The translations under genes and the position numbers were made by a program. The notes under the pieces are model-generated. The model was not told the DNA's origin. It did no database searches and saw only the letters and a list, made by a program, of their open reading frames with translations. Shown one piece after another: positions 1-11,352 of a DNA stretch of 64,000 nucleotides. The stretch's first letter is position 1. Each line of letters opens with the position of its first letter. The DNA is taken from contig NC_058342.1 in the NCBI RefSeq assembly GCF_905475395.1, forward strand, positions 31,020,140 through 31,084,139, in the 5' to 3' direction. This stretch comes from Chrysoperla carnea. Its lineage: Eukaryota > Arthropoda > Insecta > Neuroptera > Chrysopidae.

Positions 1-26
1 CGTATTCTTCATATAAGTGAATTCAG

Positions 27-309
27 GGCCGAAACTAGAGCTGAAAAGGTCTTTGGACAAAAGAGAAAGCTTATTCAGCTTTCGCAGTAGTAACAGGGAC
101 AGCTAGGAACATCAAATTGCTGTACTTACATCCGGAGAACTGGACGACAATGACGAATTCTGAATGATCTAAAAAACGGGCCAACTCTTTGACATCCTTC
201 ATTGAACTGATCTCTTTTGATAATGTCAACCTGGCAGAAATAAACTGAGAGAAAATTATTTCCATTTCCTGCCAGGGGGCCTCCGATTTCCCTATTCTAG
301 TTTCGGTCC
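27..309. repeat. Short inverted-repeat (MITE-like) element
   Basis: The ends carry matching inverted copies of GGNCCGAAACTAGA (left GGGCCGAAACTAGAG near 27-41, right its reverse complement near 295-309), about 283 bp apart. No protein family is recognised inside. The short open frame within it on the minus strand has splice-like borders but resembles nothing, so I treat it as part of the element. Family unassigned; a target-site duplication was not seen. Confidence 0.35.
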
Positions 310-389
310 AGAGTGGATTATTATTATTAGCCGAATCTATCAGGCTGCAAAAATTGGCCCATAAATCCGATTTTTAAATTTAAAACAAA

Positions 390-965
390 AAAAGATTGTC
401 ATGATATTTGAATCAAACTCCACCCATTAGTTTTGTGGGCTGGACATATTTAAGGTGATAGGAGGAATAACCACACCCTAAAATTTGTATCCAGGGTTTT
501 GTATACAAATTAAATTTAAACTTTAAGTTTTTTTGTTTTCAAAGTTAAAATAGCTAAAAATTACTGAAAATCGGTATCGGTTTTTAGTGTTTCCCATAAT
601 TAACGACTAAAATAACATTTCAACGCCCTTATAGGCCCTTATAGTAATTTTTGTGTGTTGATTATAGCAAAAATTTAAAACTGGCATTATATATGAATTC
701 AGCAACCCAAGAAACTCGAAACGATTTTCCGCAATTTTTATATTTTTAGCTAATTATCCCCCGTTTGGGGGGAAGAGGTGCCTCCTTAAAAACGAAACTT
801 TTAAAATTTATATTAAATTTCGATTGAGCAACCCAAAAAACACCGGATACTAATTTTCAACAATTTTTATGTTTTCTTTAGTGGCCTTTTATACCTCTAA
901 ATATGCCTAGTTCTCTAAGCCTTAAAGGGTGGAGTTTGGTTCAAATATCATCATTTAAATTACAA
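390..965. repeat. Long foldback element downstream of the FUNDC1-like exons
   Basis: The outer ends are inverted copies: ATGATATTTGAA(T/C)CAAACTCCACCC at about 398-422 and its reverse complement at about 927-952. Similarity continues inward in weaker form (for example GGACATATTTAAGGTGATA against GGCATATTTAGAGGTATA), so the two halves could pair over roughly 200 bases. Inside, a segment beginning AGCAACCCAA is repeated in direct orientation near 702 and 823. It probably lies in the last intron of the FUNDC1-like gene. Confidence 0.5.
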
Positions 966-1053
966 AAATTCGGAGTTGTGTGTGAATTTTCCAGGTCATT
1001 TGGTCTTATTGACTCGGGGGTACAGAAGTGACAGAATTAAAATAAAATAATAC

Positions 1054-3161
1054 CTTATCCATCCATTTTGGTCCTTCTTTATTAACACGCTCCTCCACTT
1101 TGTCAGCGACCTTATCAACACGACGCATTATTTGGTCCCAATTCACTGTAATATATCCTTGGTGATTGGCTACTTGCAACGCAATTATACCACCTCCAAG
1201 TGCAACAGCTAATAATTTACCAAATTTGGTGGCTACAACACCGGTGACCCTGTAATTAACAATATTCTATTAAACAAATTACTAGATTTTATTCAGTTTT
1301 AGGCAAGGACCACTTTTGAATAATTCAAAAATTCTCCCGACGAAATTATTACATTTAAATTACTTTGAAAGAAAGTGAAACGAAAATTTTACAAATAACG
1401 AACAGGGTATAATTTGTATTAAAAACAAATTTTTTAGAAGTTTGTAACAAAACTAATAAAATTCCCAGACTTTTCTCTTTTTTACGGAATTCTCTCACTT
1501 TTTTAGTAGAATTCGATTTCCCTGACGTTTTCTGAAGTTATTTAGTTGATAAGCTTAAAAATTCCCAAAGAATTATGTCAATATACAGGGAGCCAGATAT
1601 AGGATGTTTAGGCTCGATATTTTTTAACCTTGATTCTAAGAGCAATCCCAGCGGAGAAGTTATCTGAAGGGTTTCTGGCCTCAACAGAATCCTATTGTTT
1701 GCTTAAAAAGTATTTCTTACTCGGAGAAGTTTCGCCTCCGAATGACAGGCTGTTCTCAAGGAAGGCGTAGAGGATCCCTTAGTCTAGGTGTTAGGATCCT
1801 ATTTACAATACCACTCTTATTTAATATAACATATAACCCCAAGTAGGGCTGACTAACTCATTCACTGACCGACCGACTGACCTATACAAGTTCTAAGGCA
1901 CTTCTGGATGCTAAAATGATAAGGAATTGCTTTAAATCTATGGAAAAATCGGAAAACTGCAACTTTGTCATTACACGCCCAAAATTTCGTTTTGTAAAGA
2001 GACTAGAAAGATGGGATTTTCACCATTCGACCCGAAATAAAGTCAAATTAACAGAATACTTCGAAAACTTTCATTACCCAGATCATAACCACCCTGAAAA
2101 TCGTAAAAACTCTCCCAAATTTCGTTTTGCAGGTCTATATATGCTAGAAACATGCAATCTTTTTTTACATTCGACACGGAATTGCTTAAACCTGTGGAAA
2201 AAATCGAAAAACTTCAATTTTACATCGCAGTCCACGCGGAAAATCAGAAAAATCCCCCAAAATTAGGTTTTTAGTTCTATTACTAAATATTACTCGTCAG
2301 TCAAGTCATACATCATAAAATGTAATCATTCCAGCAACCGAAATTGTATCAAAATCATAACTGTAAAAGACCACACCTTAAAAGAATAACTTACCATCCT
2401 GATGCGGTTCCAATAAGCAATTGTTGAGTGGCGGATGTTTTACTAATATCACCCAGAGCACGTTCAATCATCGACTTCGCTTCGCTGGCCACATCTTCGA
2501 TATCCTTCTTAATATTATCTTCTGGTGGTGGAGGTACCATTTTTTCAACGACTTTATCGACTTTTCGTTGTATTGTTGATTTGATGTCTGATAAACTACG
2601 TGCACAAATTAACAAATACAAAATTAGAATAAAAAAATAACAAAAAAACTACGCATTATATCATTATTAAAAATAGCTTGCTTGATGACTTTTTAAACAG
2701 TCGTCGCCACCTATTTGAATTCTAAATATTTTTATTTTACGAAACAAAATATAAATCTAAATTTTATTCAATCTAAATGTTATTTCAATTTTTTATAATT
2801 ATATTTTTTTATGGCAAATAATTGTTAATTACAAATACAATAAATTTAAAAAATACTTAACCGTAATATTAATTAAAAATCACTCATTTCTAAAAATATT
2901 CTTTATTACTAATACGAAATGACAATTTAAATATTGCACTTTCAATAATATGAAGTTTGTTTCACTTCAAGAAACTGTTGTCAAAATTAAAAATCCCTAC
3001 CTTCTTTCTACCATCACCAAATTTATGAATAAATATTTATTACTTAATTTTATAAATAAAAAAAATATAAAAACTCACGTTTGTTTATTTTTGGATAGTT
3101 GTTTATTTAGATATTTTGGAATTTTCTTTGTTGAGGTCTTGCTAGGAAAGACTTTATGCAT
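1054..3161 (-). CDS. FUN14 domain-containing protein (FUNDC1-like), 3' end outside window
   Basis: Three minus-strand exons: 3079-3161, 2395-2595 and 1054-1249, together 160 complete codons. All introns are GT-AG and the phases agree; codon 95 (Trp) is split between exons 2 and 3. Residues about 85-145 form the FUN14 domain: TASGWVTGVVATKFGKLLAV, then a glycine-rich AVALGGGIIALQVANHQGY helix pair, then an amphipathic stretch. FUN14 proteins are outer-mitochondrial-membrane proteins, and vertebrate FUNDC1 is a mitophagy receptor. Here the N-terminus (about 80 residues) is polar and lysine-rich, with no clear YxxL-type LC3-binding motif, so a mitophagy role is not shown. The start ATG has an in-frame TAG two codons upstream. 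Exon 3 ends in phase 0 at a GT donor; the C-terminal exon or exons, normally the second hydrophobic part, are not in the window. Family certain, paralogue uncertain. Confidence 0.85.
1600..1830 (+). mobile_element. Decayed LINE 3' fragment
   Basis: Resembles the 3' segment shared by the fragments at 25.1, 26.7, 34.3, 43.3 and 53.1 kb: an AGCGGAGAAGTT...TCTGGCCTC block, then a CGCCTCCGAATGAC-like block, then CTGTTCTCAAGGA. No intact frame. Lies in the intron between exons 2 and 3 of the FUNDC1-like gene, opposite to its direction of transcription. Confidence 0.55.
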
Positions 3162-3164
3162 TTT

Positions 3165-3185
3165 CTACGCATACTTCGATTCCAT
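3165..3185 (-). other. Possible tiny upstream ORF before the FUNDC1-like start
   Basis: A 7-codon frame (Met-Glu-Ser-Lys-Tyr-Ala-stop) ends three bases before the chosen start codon. If the transcript begins upstream of it, it could reduce initiation at the main start. The transcription start is not known. Confidence 0.3.
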
Positions 3186-5603
3186 CTTGATATTTGTAGG
3201 GTTCGTTCATCTATCTAAACATTATGCAATTTATTTGTAAGGGTGCGTTCATATAGAGCAATGATTTGTTCTTCGGTGAGTGTCGAAAAGAAAAAATTTT
3301 CACATTAAATCGCAATTAATTATCTTTATTATATTATTCGCATAATGTGAAGAAGGCACTAGCAAACTATTTTACCATTTGAGTTTGTGATTGGACTGAT
3401 GGTGAGGTATAAACATCAAACTTAAACGGCTCTCAACTGTTCTTCAATTCAACTCGTCAATCTGACCACAGAATGATCTGATGCGGGTTATTTTTAACAT
3501 ACTTGTTCTACTGTCGAGACGAATCGCGAACTGTGTCATCGCAGTTCTTTTAGTAATGCGTTCCTCACATAACCACTTCCAGATCATATTCAATATTGAT
3601 TGAGCAATTGAAAATGAGCGTCTTGCATGAGCTTTGAACCCTAAACCTAAGGATTAGAAGTTCAAAACTTTACCAAACCACCTCAACCTATGTTATGTTT
3701 TATACACTCAGTAAAATTTATCCCAAAATTTAACAAATATGATCCACATTTATTAAAACACATAAAATAATAATAATAATAATTTCTTTATTTTTGTATA
3801 CCGGTTAAACGGTGTAAATAGTGTCATACAAAATAATAAAATACATAAATTTTTGTGTAAATATATAAATACATAATTTAAAATAGAAATTAAAACAAAA
3901 TTTTTTTAATAGAAATTCGTTTACGTTATAAAACACTCGGCTTAATAGATATTGTCTCAAAGCTTTTTTAAATTTATTTATGTTCTCAATCTTTTGTTTA
4001 TATAGAAGTTTGGAAAACTGGTTTAAATTCAAATAAATAATAATAATCAAAATAATTTCATAATTAAAAATAAAAATTCATATATAGTTATTTATTTTAC
4101 GTGTAACTTTTTACATTCACTGGTAGATCGTACATTTTGTAGCTAAGGCCAAATGTAATAATAATACAGTAATACGACGTTAAAATGACCACATGGTCGT
4201 TATATCCGATAGCACATTTATAAAACGAGTGCGCTATCTTTTATGACGGTATACAACCGATTTCTGTTTCTGGTGTGGAGCGATTAATGGTTAAAACTGT
4301 ACTGAATTGATGTTTCAAAAACATGTCTAATCAATTCAATCGGTTGACAAATGCCAAAGTTATTCAATGTTTACATAACGACATAAAATATGACGCACCC
4401 TGTAGAGATACGTACATTTTATCTAAATAGAATAATTAGGACAAGCTAGATTATCAAAGAGTCGGATAGAGGTACCCCATATGGAGAAAATATGACCTTA
4501 CTGATGGAACACTTTTGCACATAAAAATTTCTTTATATACAAGGGAATAAAGAATGCTTATTTTAAGTATATACACTAAAATTTCTAAATTTTTAATTCT
4601 ATCCTACCGTTTACAGCTCATAATTTATTATTTAATACATTTGTTCAAAATAATTCGCGATGTCAAAAAACTAATTAACCGAAAATCATTTTTATTATAT
4701 GTACAATTTTTATTATATAACAATTTAAATTTAAAATTGATTTTTCTTTGTAAGGATAAACATAATTTTACAGGTTGGCGATCGAGTTTTTCATATAAAA
4801 TTCTCTGACTTTTCCATGATTAAAGCAAGAAATCTCTGATCGTTTTTGGAATATCATAAATTGAAATTAATCAATTCGAAAAATATAGAAATTTCTATTT
4901 GCTATTCTGTTATAACAACATTCACTAAAGGGAAACGATCCCAAAAGCGGTGGTTAAAATTGATACAAAATATATACATTTCGAGATATCGATGAAGTAT
5001 CATATCGATCAGAATTCAATTCTAGAGAATATTTTTTCATCATTTTGTCTGATTTTTCCATGATAGTAAAATTTCCTGACATTTTATATTTTCCAGGTGG
5101 ATTGCTACCATGTTTTAATAAAATTACTCCACTCACTTGAAAATCACTTTTACTATATATATATAACAATTTAATTTTAAATAAAATAGATTTTTCTTTG
5201 TAAAAATAAACATAATTTTACTTTTAATGTTCTTATAAAATTCTCTGACTTTTCCATGATTAAAACAAAACATCTTTGCTTTATTTTTGAAGTATTGTAA
5301 ATTGAAATTATTCGATTCGAAAAATATAGAAAGCTCTATTTGCTATTCTGTTATAAAAACATTCACTAAAGGAAATCGATCCCAAAAGCGGTGGTTAAAA
5401 TTGAGGCAAAATATATACATTCCGAAATATCGATAAAGTATCATATCGTTTTCAATTCTATAGAGGAATTTCCTGACATTTTCAAATTTTCCAGGTAGAT
5501 TGCTACCCAATTTTAATAAAATTATTCCAAATAATTTACTATATACAAAAAAATAAAATTAAGAATCCATTTTCTTTGTAAGGAAAATGGATATTGAATT
5601 GGA
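3186..5603. other. Spacer between the FUNDC1-like gene and Sec6; no gene seen
   Basis: AT-rich, with short random frames only. About 3186-3300 should hold the promoter and 5' UTR of the FUNDC1-like gene, but no clear core motif is visible. The part from about 4640 is a direct duplication (separate entry). Confidence 0.6.
4640..5530. repeat. Two tandem diverged copies of a 440-bp repeat
   Basis: TTCTCTGACTTTTCCATGAT occurs at 4801 and again at 5241. The flanking blocks (a TTTTTCTTTGTAA start, a CAAAAGCGGTGGTTAAAATTGA middle and a TTTTCCAGGTRGATTGCTACC end) are repeated in the same order. Parts of the same unit, notably GAATTCAATTCTAG and TTTTCCAGGTAGAT, recur singly near 7.8-7.95, 9.5-9.64, 21.27-21.4 and 27.3-27.5 kb, so this is a dispersed family that happens to be doubled here. 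Confidence 0.7.
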
Positions 5604-8600
5604 TCAGAAATGTATATTTTTAAAAACACTCTTCGATGTTGTTTGCTTAAATTTACGATTGCTAACAGCAAAAGATACTTTATCGGATAAAACAGATCGT
5701 GATATATCGCCTCGTAAATATAATAAACGATATAAAAGATCTTCGGTGATATCTGGATATTGATCAACAAGATTTTGTAGATCTAATGAGATCATATCAA
5801 TATCTTCACACTTCAACACTTCACTTAACATGGCGATAACGTCTAATTGTTGATTTTTTGATGGCATATTTGGTGCGATACGTGTAAAAAATGATTTCAG
5901 TTGATTTAATTCACTGATGATTTTGTTGACGCCAATGTTACGATCTTCAGTTGTTTTAAATGATAGTTTCTTTGAAAGCATGGCTGTCACATAACGACGT
6001 GCAACCAAATTTTCAGCTTCAGTTAAAACATACTCAAAATTTTCTTCACATAAATAACAATAGTCCTGCAAAGAAATATTAACAATTGAAATATATTTTT
6101 AAGGGGTTACATTGAGCAGTGTCTGAACTTTCACGACAATGCCTCAAACACGAACCCATATAACAAGGACGTGCAACTACCATGCCGAGTTATAAGCACC
6201 CGTGGCTGAATTTACGGCGCCTATCTGGACAGCCTGATGCGCACTACAAAGTACGCAACGATCGAGGACTAGACCTCGCCCAGATAGATTCCTTTTTCCT
6301 GATACACTCTCCACTCTCACCCGAATTTCACATCCTTCTTATATGACTTCTTCTTCGTGGCCTCACGCCTCTTAGTGACTTTATTGCAAGAGCTGCTGTA
6401 ATGAGGAGGAAAAGCACCTACGATCTAAATTTCAATTTAATTACCTGGAAATAATCTTCAAGAGTAACACAAATCGTATCGATAGCAATAGATCGAGTAG
6501 TTAGCCATTTTGTTGTAAACAATTCATCAAAATGTTTATCCAAATCCAAAAATGCTTCATCCAATAAAAACATTCCAGATTCATTTCTTAAATTCTGTAA
6601 AAATAATTTCACTATAAAATTCAACATCCTGTAGGCGATATACAAAATGATTGACCGAAAAAAAACTGTCATTATTTACCAAAAATAAACTGAAGACTGC
6701 TTCAAATTTACCGGCTGCCGCATCATTAACTCGTGGCGTCCAATATTGTTGTTTCAATTGTGTCGAGAGTTCAATTAATTGCAAGCAATTATTTACAATT
6801 GTAATCATGTGATGAGTAAAATATGGAATCTGGAAAAAAATTTACATCTCATTAAATACCGTGTGTTTGAAAATTAGCTTAATAATACTCGGTACTCATG
6901 TAAAAATGGAGCAGTTTTTACCTGGCTACGATCCTCGAAATGTTTATTCTTGAATTCGACAATACATTCACGATAAGATTCACCGTATTTTAAAACTTGA
7001 TCCACACTCAAAACCAATGCTCGATCTGTTAGTTCTTGACTGTAAAACAAAAAATTATTTTAAAAAATTGGATTTTTATGGAATTTGTCCGAAACTAGTT
7101 CTTCCAACTTAAACCCGTCGGTTTTCTAAAGATATTCTTTAATGGTGGATTATTTTGATGATTTTCTATCGAGACCATTGGCCGAAATTTACCAAACACA
7201 AAGTATCTCAAAAAATGTATACACATAGAACAATAAAATTAAACCCCCTCTTATTAGGGGACATTTTGTATTTCCATGATTTCCTCATCAAAAATTTTTA
7301 TAACTATTAAATGAAATATTCACCTAATTGTTTTCGTAACTTGTAAATTTTGATCAATCATTTGGAAAATAATAACAGGAGCCACACTTCGAAAGTATCC
7401 ATTTGTACCAACTTCTTCTGGTGGTGTAACTGTTTGCCATTCTTGTTTCTCAGAAACAATTGTATTATGCATCCATTCGATATAATTACTTTCCATATTC
7501 TACAGCAAAAAAAAAAGAAAAGAAAGTATATTAAAGGGGAAATTTTCGTAAATTCTAAAGACTTACCTTTAATGTTTGCGTTTGTAAGGAATTTACTAAT
7601 GATACGGGTAAAAGTGGACCAAGTTCATCTAGATCAATCCCCAATTCAGGATGTTGCATTAATGCATCGCCTGGATACGTATTTAATACCCATGATAACA
7701 GAGATACATATTCGTTTCCCTCAATTCCATTTTGAATGATTTCTTGTAGCTAAAAATATTTTGAATTGAATATCATCGACTTTCAAAACTAGAGCAAGCA
7801 TAAAATTATCAGGGTGACAATCGAATTCTAACTTTTCCATTAAAGTAGGAAAAACTTCTTGGGACATTTCCCATTTAAATTGTATAAGGTCCTATCGAAT
7901 ATTTTTTTAATCATTTTCCCTGATCGATATTAAAATTGCTGGACTTTTTTAGAATATCGAAAGTTCTTTGACAGTACCAAAACGATTGACACCCTGTTCT
8001 AGATATTGACTTACATGCGTTGATAAACATTCGTGATACATTTTCACATATCTATTGAAAATATCGTAATGTGGAGGAAAACATGGCAGACATAAAGTTT
8101 TGACCACACGTAAATCTTCCACAATAAGCATCCGTATCAATTCCAAATATTTAACAAGCCATAGTTTATTGTCTTCACGACCATCCGTTTGAGTTCCTTC
8201 AATACGTGTTGCAACTGTTTTCTCTAATACTTCAAATACCATATCTTTCCACTTTTTAGGACGCCCAGGTGGTAAAAATCCTGTTTGTTTTTGCATCTAA
8301 AAAAGGAGGTTTATTCAAGTGGTGGTGTTCAAAATTGTATAGGACTTAATAATAATAATAATACAGTGGAACCTCAAAGTGTCTGCGCCGGGATCTCTCC
8401 CGGGATTGCTGTATGAACATGTATGAACGTTTCCTCGTCCTACAAGTGGGATCATTAGAGATCCCCATGTTATGAAGGTGATAGTTTAATCGACAGTGTC
8501 CTGTCAAAATTCCCTCCACCATTCCCAACTGTACTCTAGAGATTGTTAGAGATTGTAGAAGACTTACTTTAATAGCTTCTTGATCATATTTTTGCTCACG

Positions 8601-9835
8601 TTCCACAATTCGTAAGACCGTAACCAAAGCCGTCGGTTCTTTTCGTACCGTGTTAAGTGTACGCCCCAAAATTAAACGTATTTCAGTTTCTAACAATTTC
8701 GATGAAACATCGACTTCTTTGAAATATGTTTTGAGTGTAACAATATCATGTAACGATTGATTTGGTAATTTATGTAATTCTAGTAACAAATCATTTCTTG
8801 AATTTTCTAAATCGGATAAAAGTTGATGTGCATGTAATAATTTTCCTTCGTGAATCCATTGTTCTGTTTTCTTTACGCTTTCTGGTAAAGTGAAAATATG
8901 TTTTAAATTGTTCATGGCGGTTGTGTATTGAGAATGACGCATATTTTCATCTCGAACATCCTGTAATTTATTACAAATTGTTCGGACATCACTTACAAGT
9001 TCGCCCATTGATTTCATACTAAAAATAAAAACACACATTGTTGAAAAACTTTTAATGAATTGAGCGAAAACTATTTTTCACCTTGTTCTAATTTCTTGGA
9101 TTTCATTTAAGCACGTATTTAACTGATTTAAGCCAACGCGTACCCCATCCAATTGGCTTTGCATAGCTGTCTTCAAAAGGGCTTCAATTGAAGCCTTTTT
9201 GTTGCTTACACGTCGTTTATACTGTTCAACCTAACAAATAAAGAAATCGATATGTTAAAAGCAGGTTGGAGTGTTCGATATAAAATCGATATTTGATAAA
9301 ATATCGATAAATTCATTGATTTATCGAATCATACTCTAGTCAACAAGTTCAAATTGATGAAACACAGAAATAAGGGTCGTAAAAATACGTGCGATGGTTC
9401 GTTGGATTCGGAATGATGCCTAAAATATGTGCCGGAAGCTTTTTTTAGCACGTAAAATTTGCAAAAGTTATAAACAAGTACAGATGAAAAAAGGTATTTC
9501 GACGATTCAGAATTCAATTCTAGAAACTCTATTTCATTTCTCATTTTCGCTGGTTGATAATAAAATTGTCTGACTGTTCTCTAATTTAACCAGAATCTCA
9601 AAATTGCATAGGATTTCCAAGTTTTCCAGGTAGATCCCCACTCCAATTCGAACGCTGTTTTTCGATACCGATTACGACACCGACTTATATCTTGTACTAA
9701 TCGAAAAATGTAGATAATCAGAAAAAAACAAACCTTTTCAAGTTGACCCTGACGTTGAAGCATATTAATTACATGTTTTACAGCCATCGCTTTCGCTTCG
9801 GCCTCCTTTTTTTCGATATTCATTTCGGTTTTCAT
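5604..9835 (-). CDS. Sec6: Exocyst complex component 3 (Sec6)
   Basis: Ten exons: 9734-9835, 9082-9230, 8568-9018, 8015-8296, 7567-7749, 7324-7499, 6922-7039, 6680-6829, 6445-6594 and 5604-6065. They total 2223 bp, 740 aa plus stop, close to the vertebrate protein. All splice sites are GT-AG and phases agree. Sec6 is a core subunit of the octameric exocyst, which tethers secretory vesicles to the plasma membrane. Recognisable blocks: AMAVKHVINMLQRQGQLEKV at about 16-35 (start of the N-terminal coiled coil), KQTGFLPPGRPKKW near 237-250, TRIEGTQTDGREDNKLWLV near 266-284, EYVSLLSWVLNTYP near 340, and AIDTICVTLEDYF near 574-586. The C-terminus is a helical bundle ending FKNIHF. The ATG at 9835 follows an in-frame stop; a second ATG four codons later (MNIEKKE) matches the usual start of the family better as I recall it, so either may be used. 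Confidence is high. Confidence 0.96.
6110..6420 (-). repeat. GC-richer insert in Sec6 intron 9, possibly tRNA-derived (SINE-like)
   Basis: This intron segment is clearly richer in G and C than its surroundings. On the minus strand it has an ATGGTAGTTGCACG stretch and, about 20 bases on, GGGTTCGTGTTTGAGGC, reminiscent of tRNA-type box A and box B. The resemblance is loose and no tail or target duplication was seen. Confidence 0.25.
8349..8545 (-). mobile_element. LINE fragment (end of ORF2) in Sec6 intron 3
   Basis: On the minus strand it reads [20 protein letters not shown] followed by a Cys. This is the conserved end of ORF2 in R1/Jockey/I-type non-LTR retrotransposons, after the RNase H region, where a CCHC-like knuckle follows. 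It is followed by short ATT-repeat sequence at 8349-8363. Truncated at both ends. It lies in the same orientation as Sec6 and leaves the splice sites untouched. Confidence 0.7.
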
Positions 9836-11352
9836 AGCCTTAATTATTCATTAGAAAATCCAATTTTTCCTCGAACCACTCGTATATAGATAAAATTTTA
9901 AAGAATTTAAATAATAATGATATAAGAAAATATATAAAATGTATAAAATATATAAAATAATATAAATATTTTTGAATAAATAAATTTTAAATGTATATAA
10001 ATTTGATCAAAAAATGTTTTTGACACATATATGTGTCATATGTTGTATAAATCAGTATAGATCAGAAGGTCAACGTATCCCATTTATGTATCAGTTTATG
10101 TTAACTTTGTAAAGGCTTATTCATCCATATCCGTTATCTGTAATGTGGTAGAGATCGGTTGTGTTTCTATTGTGTGTATACTTGCTTTAAGAACGCTCAC
10201 GCTATGTGCTTATTTTGACGCTGAGAGTCATGGGCGGTAGGAGCCTTAAGCTTTTTACACAAAAAAACGGCTTATGTCACTATTAATTTAAACAAAGATT
10301 ATCGTAACACAAATTATTGCCAATAAAAAACTAAGTAGCATCACTGCAGCGTGAACTGGTCGGTCGCGGATGGAAAGCCTTCTTTCTTCGAATTTTCAAA
10401 ATTGTAAAAACTTGAATATTTCCAAAAATAAATCATTAAAATTATTTTTTCTAATGTAATTATCAAAACTTTGAAAATCGCTATGCTTAAACTTTGGTTA
10501 CGAATATCGTCTAAACGCTTGCAGTAATACATTAAATAAAGGAGACTATTTTTCTAGATTAGTTAATTTCCTTAATAATTTTAATAAAAATATGTATTGC
10601 TCATTTTATGAGTTTAATTAATTAGTGAATTGCAAAAGAAAGAAGAAGAAATAAAATTTTCTCAATTCTTCAAACTTTTAATATCTTTTAAATGGTTAGA
10701 TTAGCGGAAAAAGTGTAAGAGTCTTCTTTTGTAGAACGTTCAATTTCCCACAAAAATATGTGTTGAGATTGGTTTTTTTTATGACAAGTTATGAATTTTT
10801 TCACATGAGACTGAGATAAAATTGGAAAACTTTTATAAACAGGACCTTCATGTTAATATGAAGTGCCTCATATTTGGAGATAATTTTTTAGAGGTGCAAA
10901 ACGAAATTGCTGCTTTCTGCTTCCGTCGGGGAAAAAAATACAAACCATGTGAGCAAATAAAGAATATCTCAGATCTCATGGTTTTGCTCCCTAGATGTGT
11001 AATTTACTATTAAGTGAAGTATAAATTTTGTATAATGACTTCCTGCTCTATAAATCAAAGATAAAAAAAATTCCAAGTAGGCAGATTTAACCACCCTAAA
11101 TGACAAATCCAGACTGAAATCAATAAATTTTTATCTACAATTTGATAAGTGAATTTTTAAATAAATTAAATATTTGATTTTATGAATTTTTAAAGGTTTT
11201 GTTAAATTGACAGATACAATTTTAATGTTGGTAACACGACGAAGTGTCAGAAATGACATTGACAGATGCGTGGATGTTTTGATTACGTTGAAGAACCATG
11301 TCAAATTTTTGATAAATAATTAAAAAAATTAAAATAAATAAATAAATAAATT
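9836..11352. other. Divergent intergenic region between Sec6 and SGSM3
   Basis: Sec6 (minus) and SGSM3 (plus) start 1.5 kb apart, head to head, so both promoters should lie here. The sequence is very AT-rich with no clear TATA/Inr pair. About 11230-11352 is likely the SGSM3 5' leader. The open frame at 10822-11013 resembles nothing and is probably chance. Confidence 0.5.
10021..10038. promoter_or_regulatory. Perfect 18-bp palindrome near the Sec6 start
   Basis: TGACACATATATGTGTCA reads the same on both strands, about 190 bp upstream of the Sec6 start codon. It could be a dimeric transcription-factor site, but AT-rich palindromes also arise by chance. Confidence 0.25.

Noticed and set aside
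130-244. A possible exon on the minus strand with AG and GT borders, in phase with the FUNDC1-like exon 3
   Set aside because: Its peptide (SKEISSMKDVKELARF...) is unlike any FUN14 C-terminus, and it sits inside an inverted-repeat element.
2428-2640. Open frame on the plus strand
   Set aside because: It is the antisense of exon 2 of the FUNDC1-like gene.
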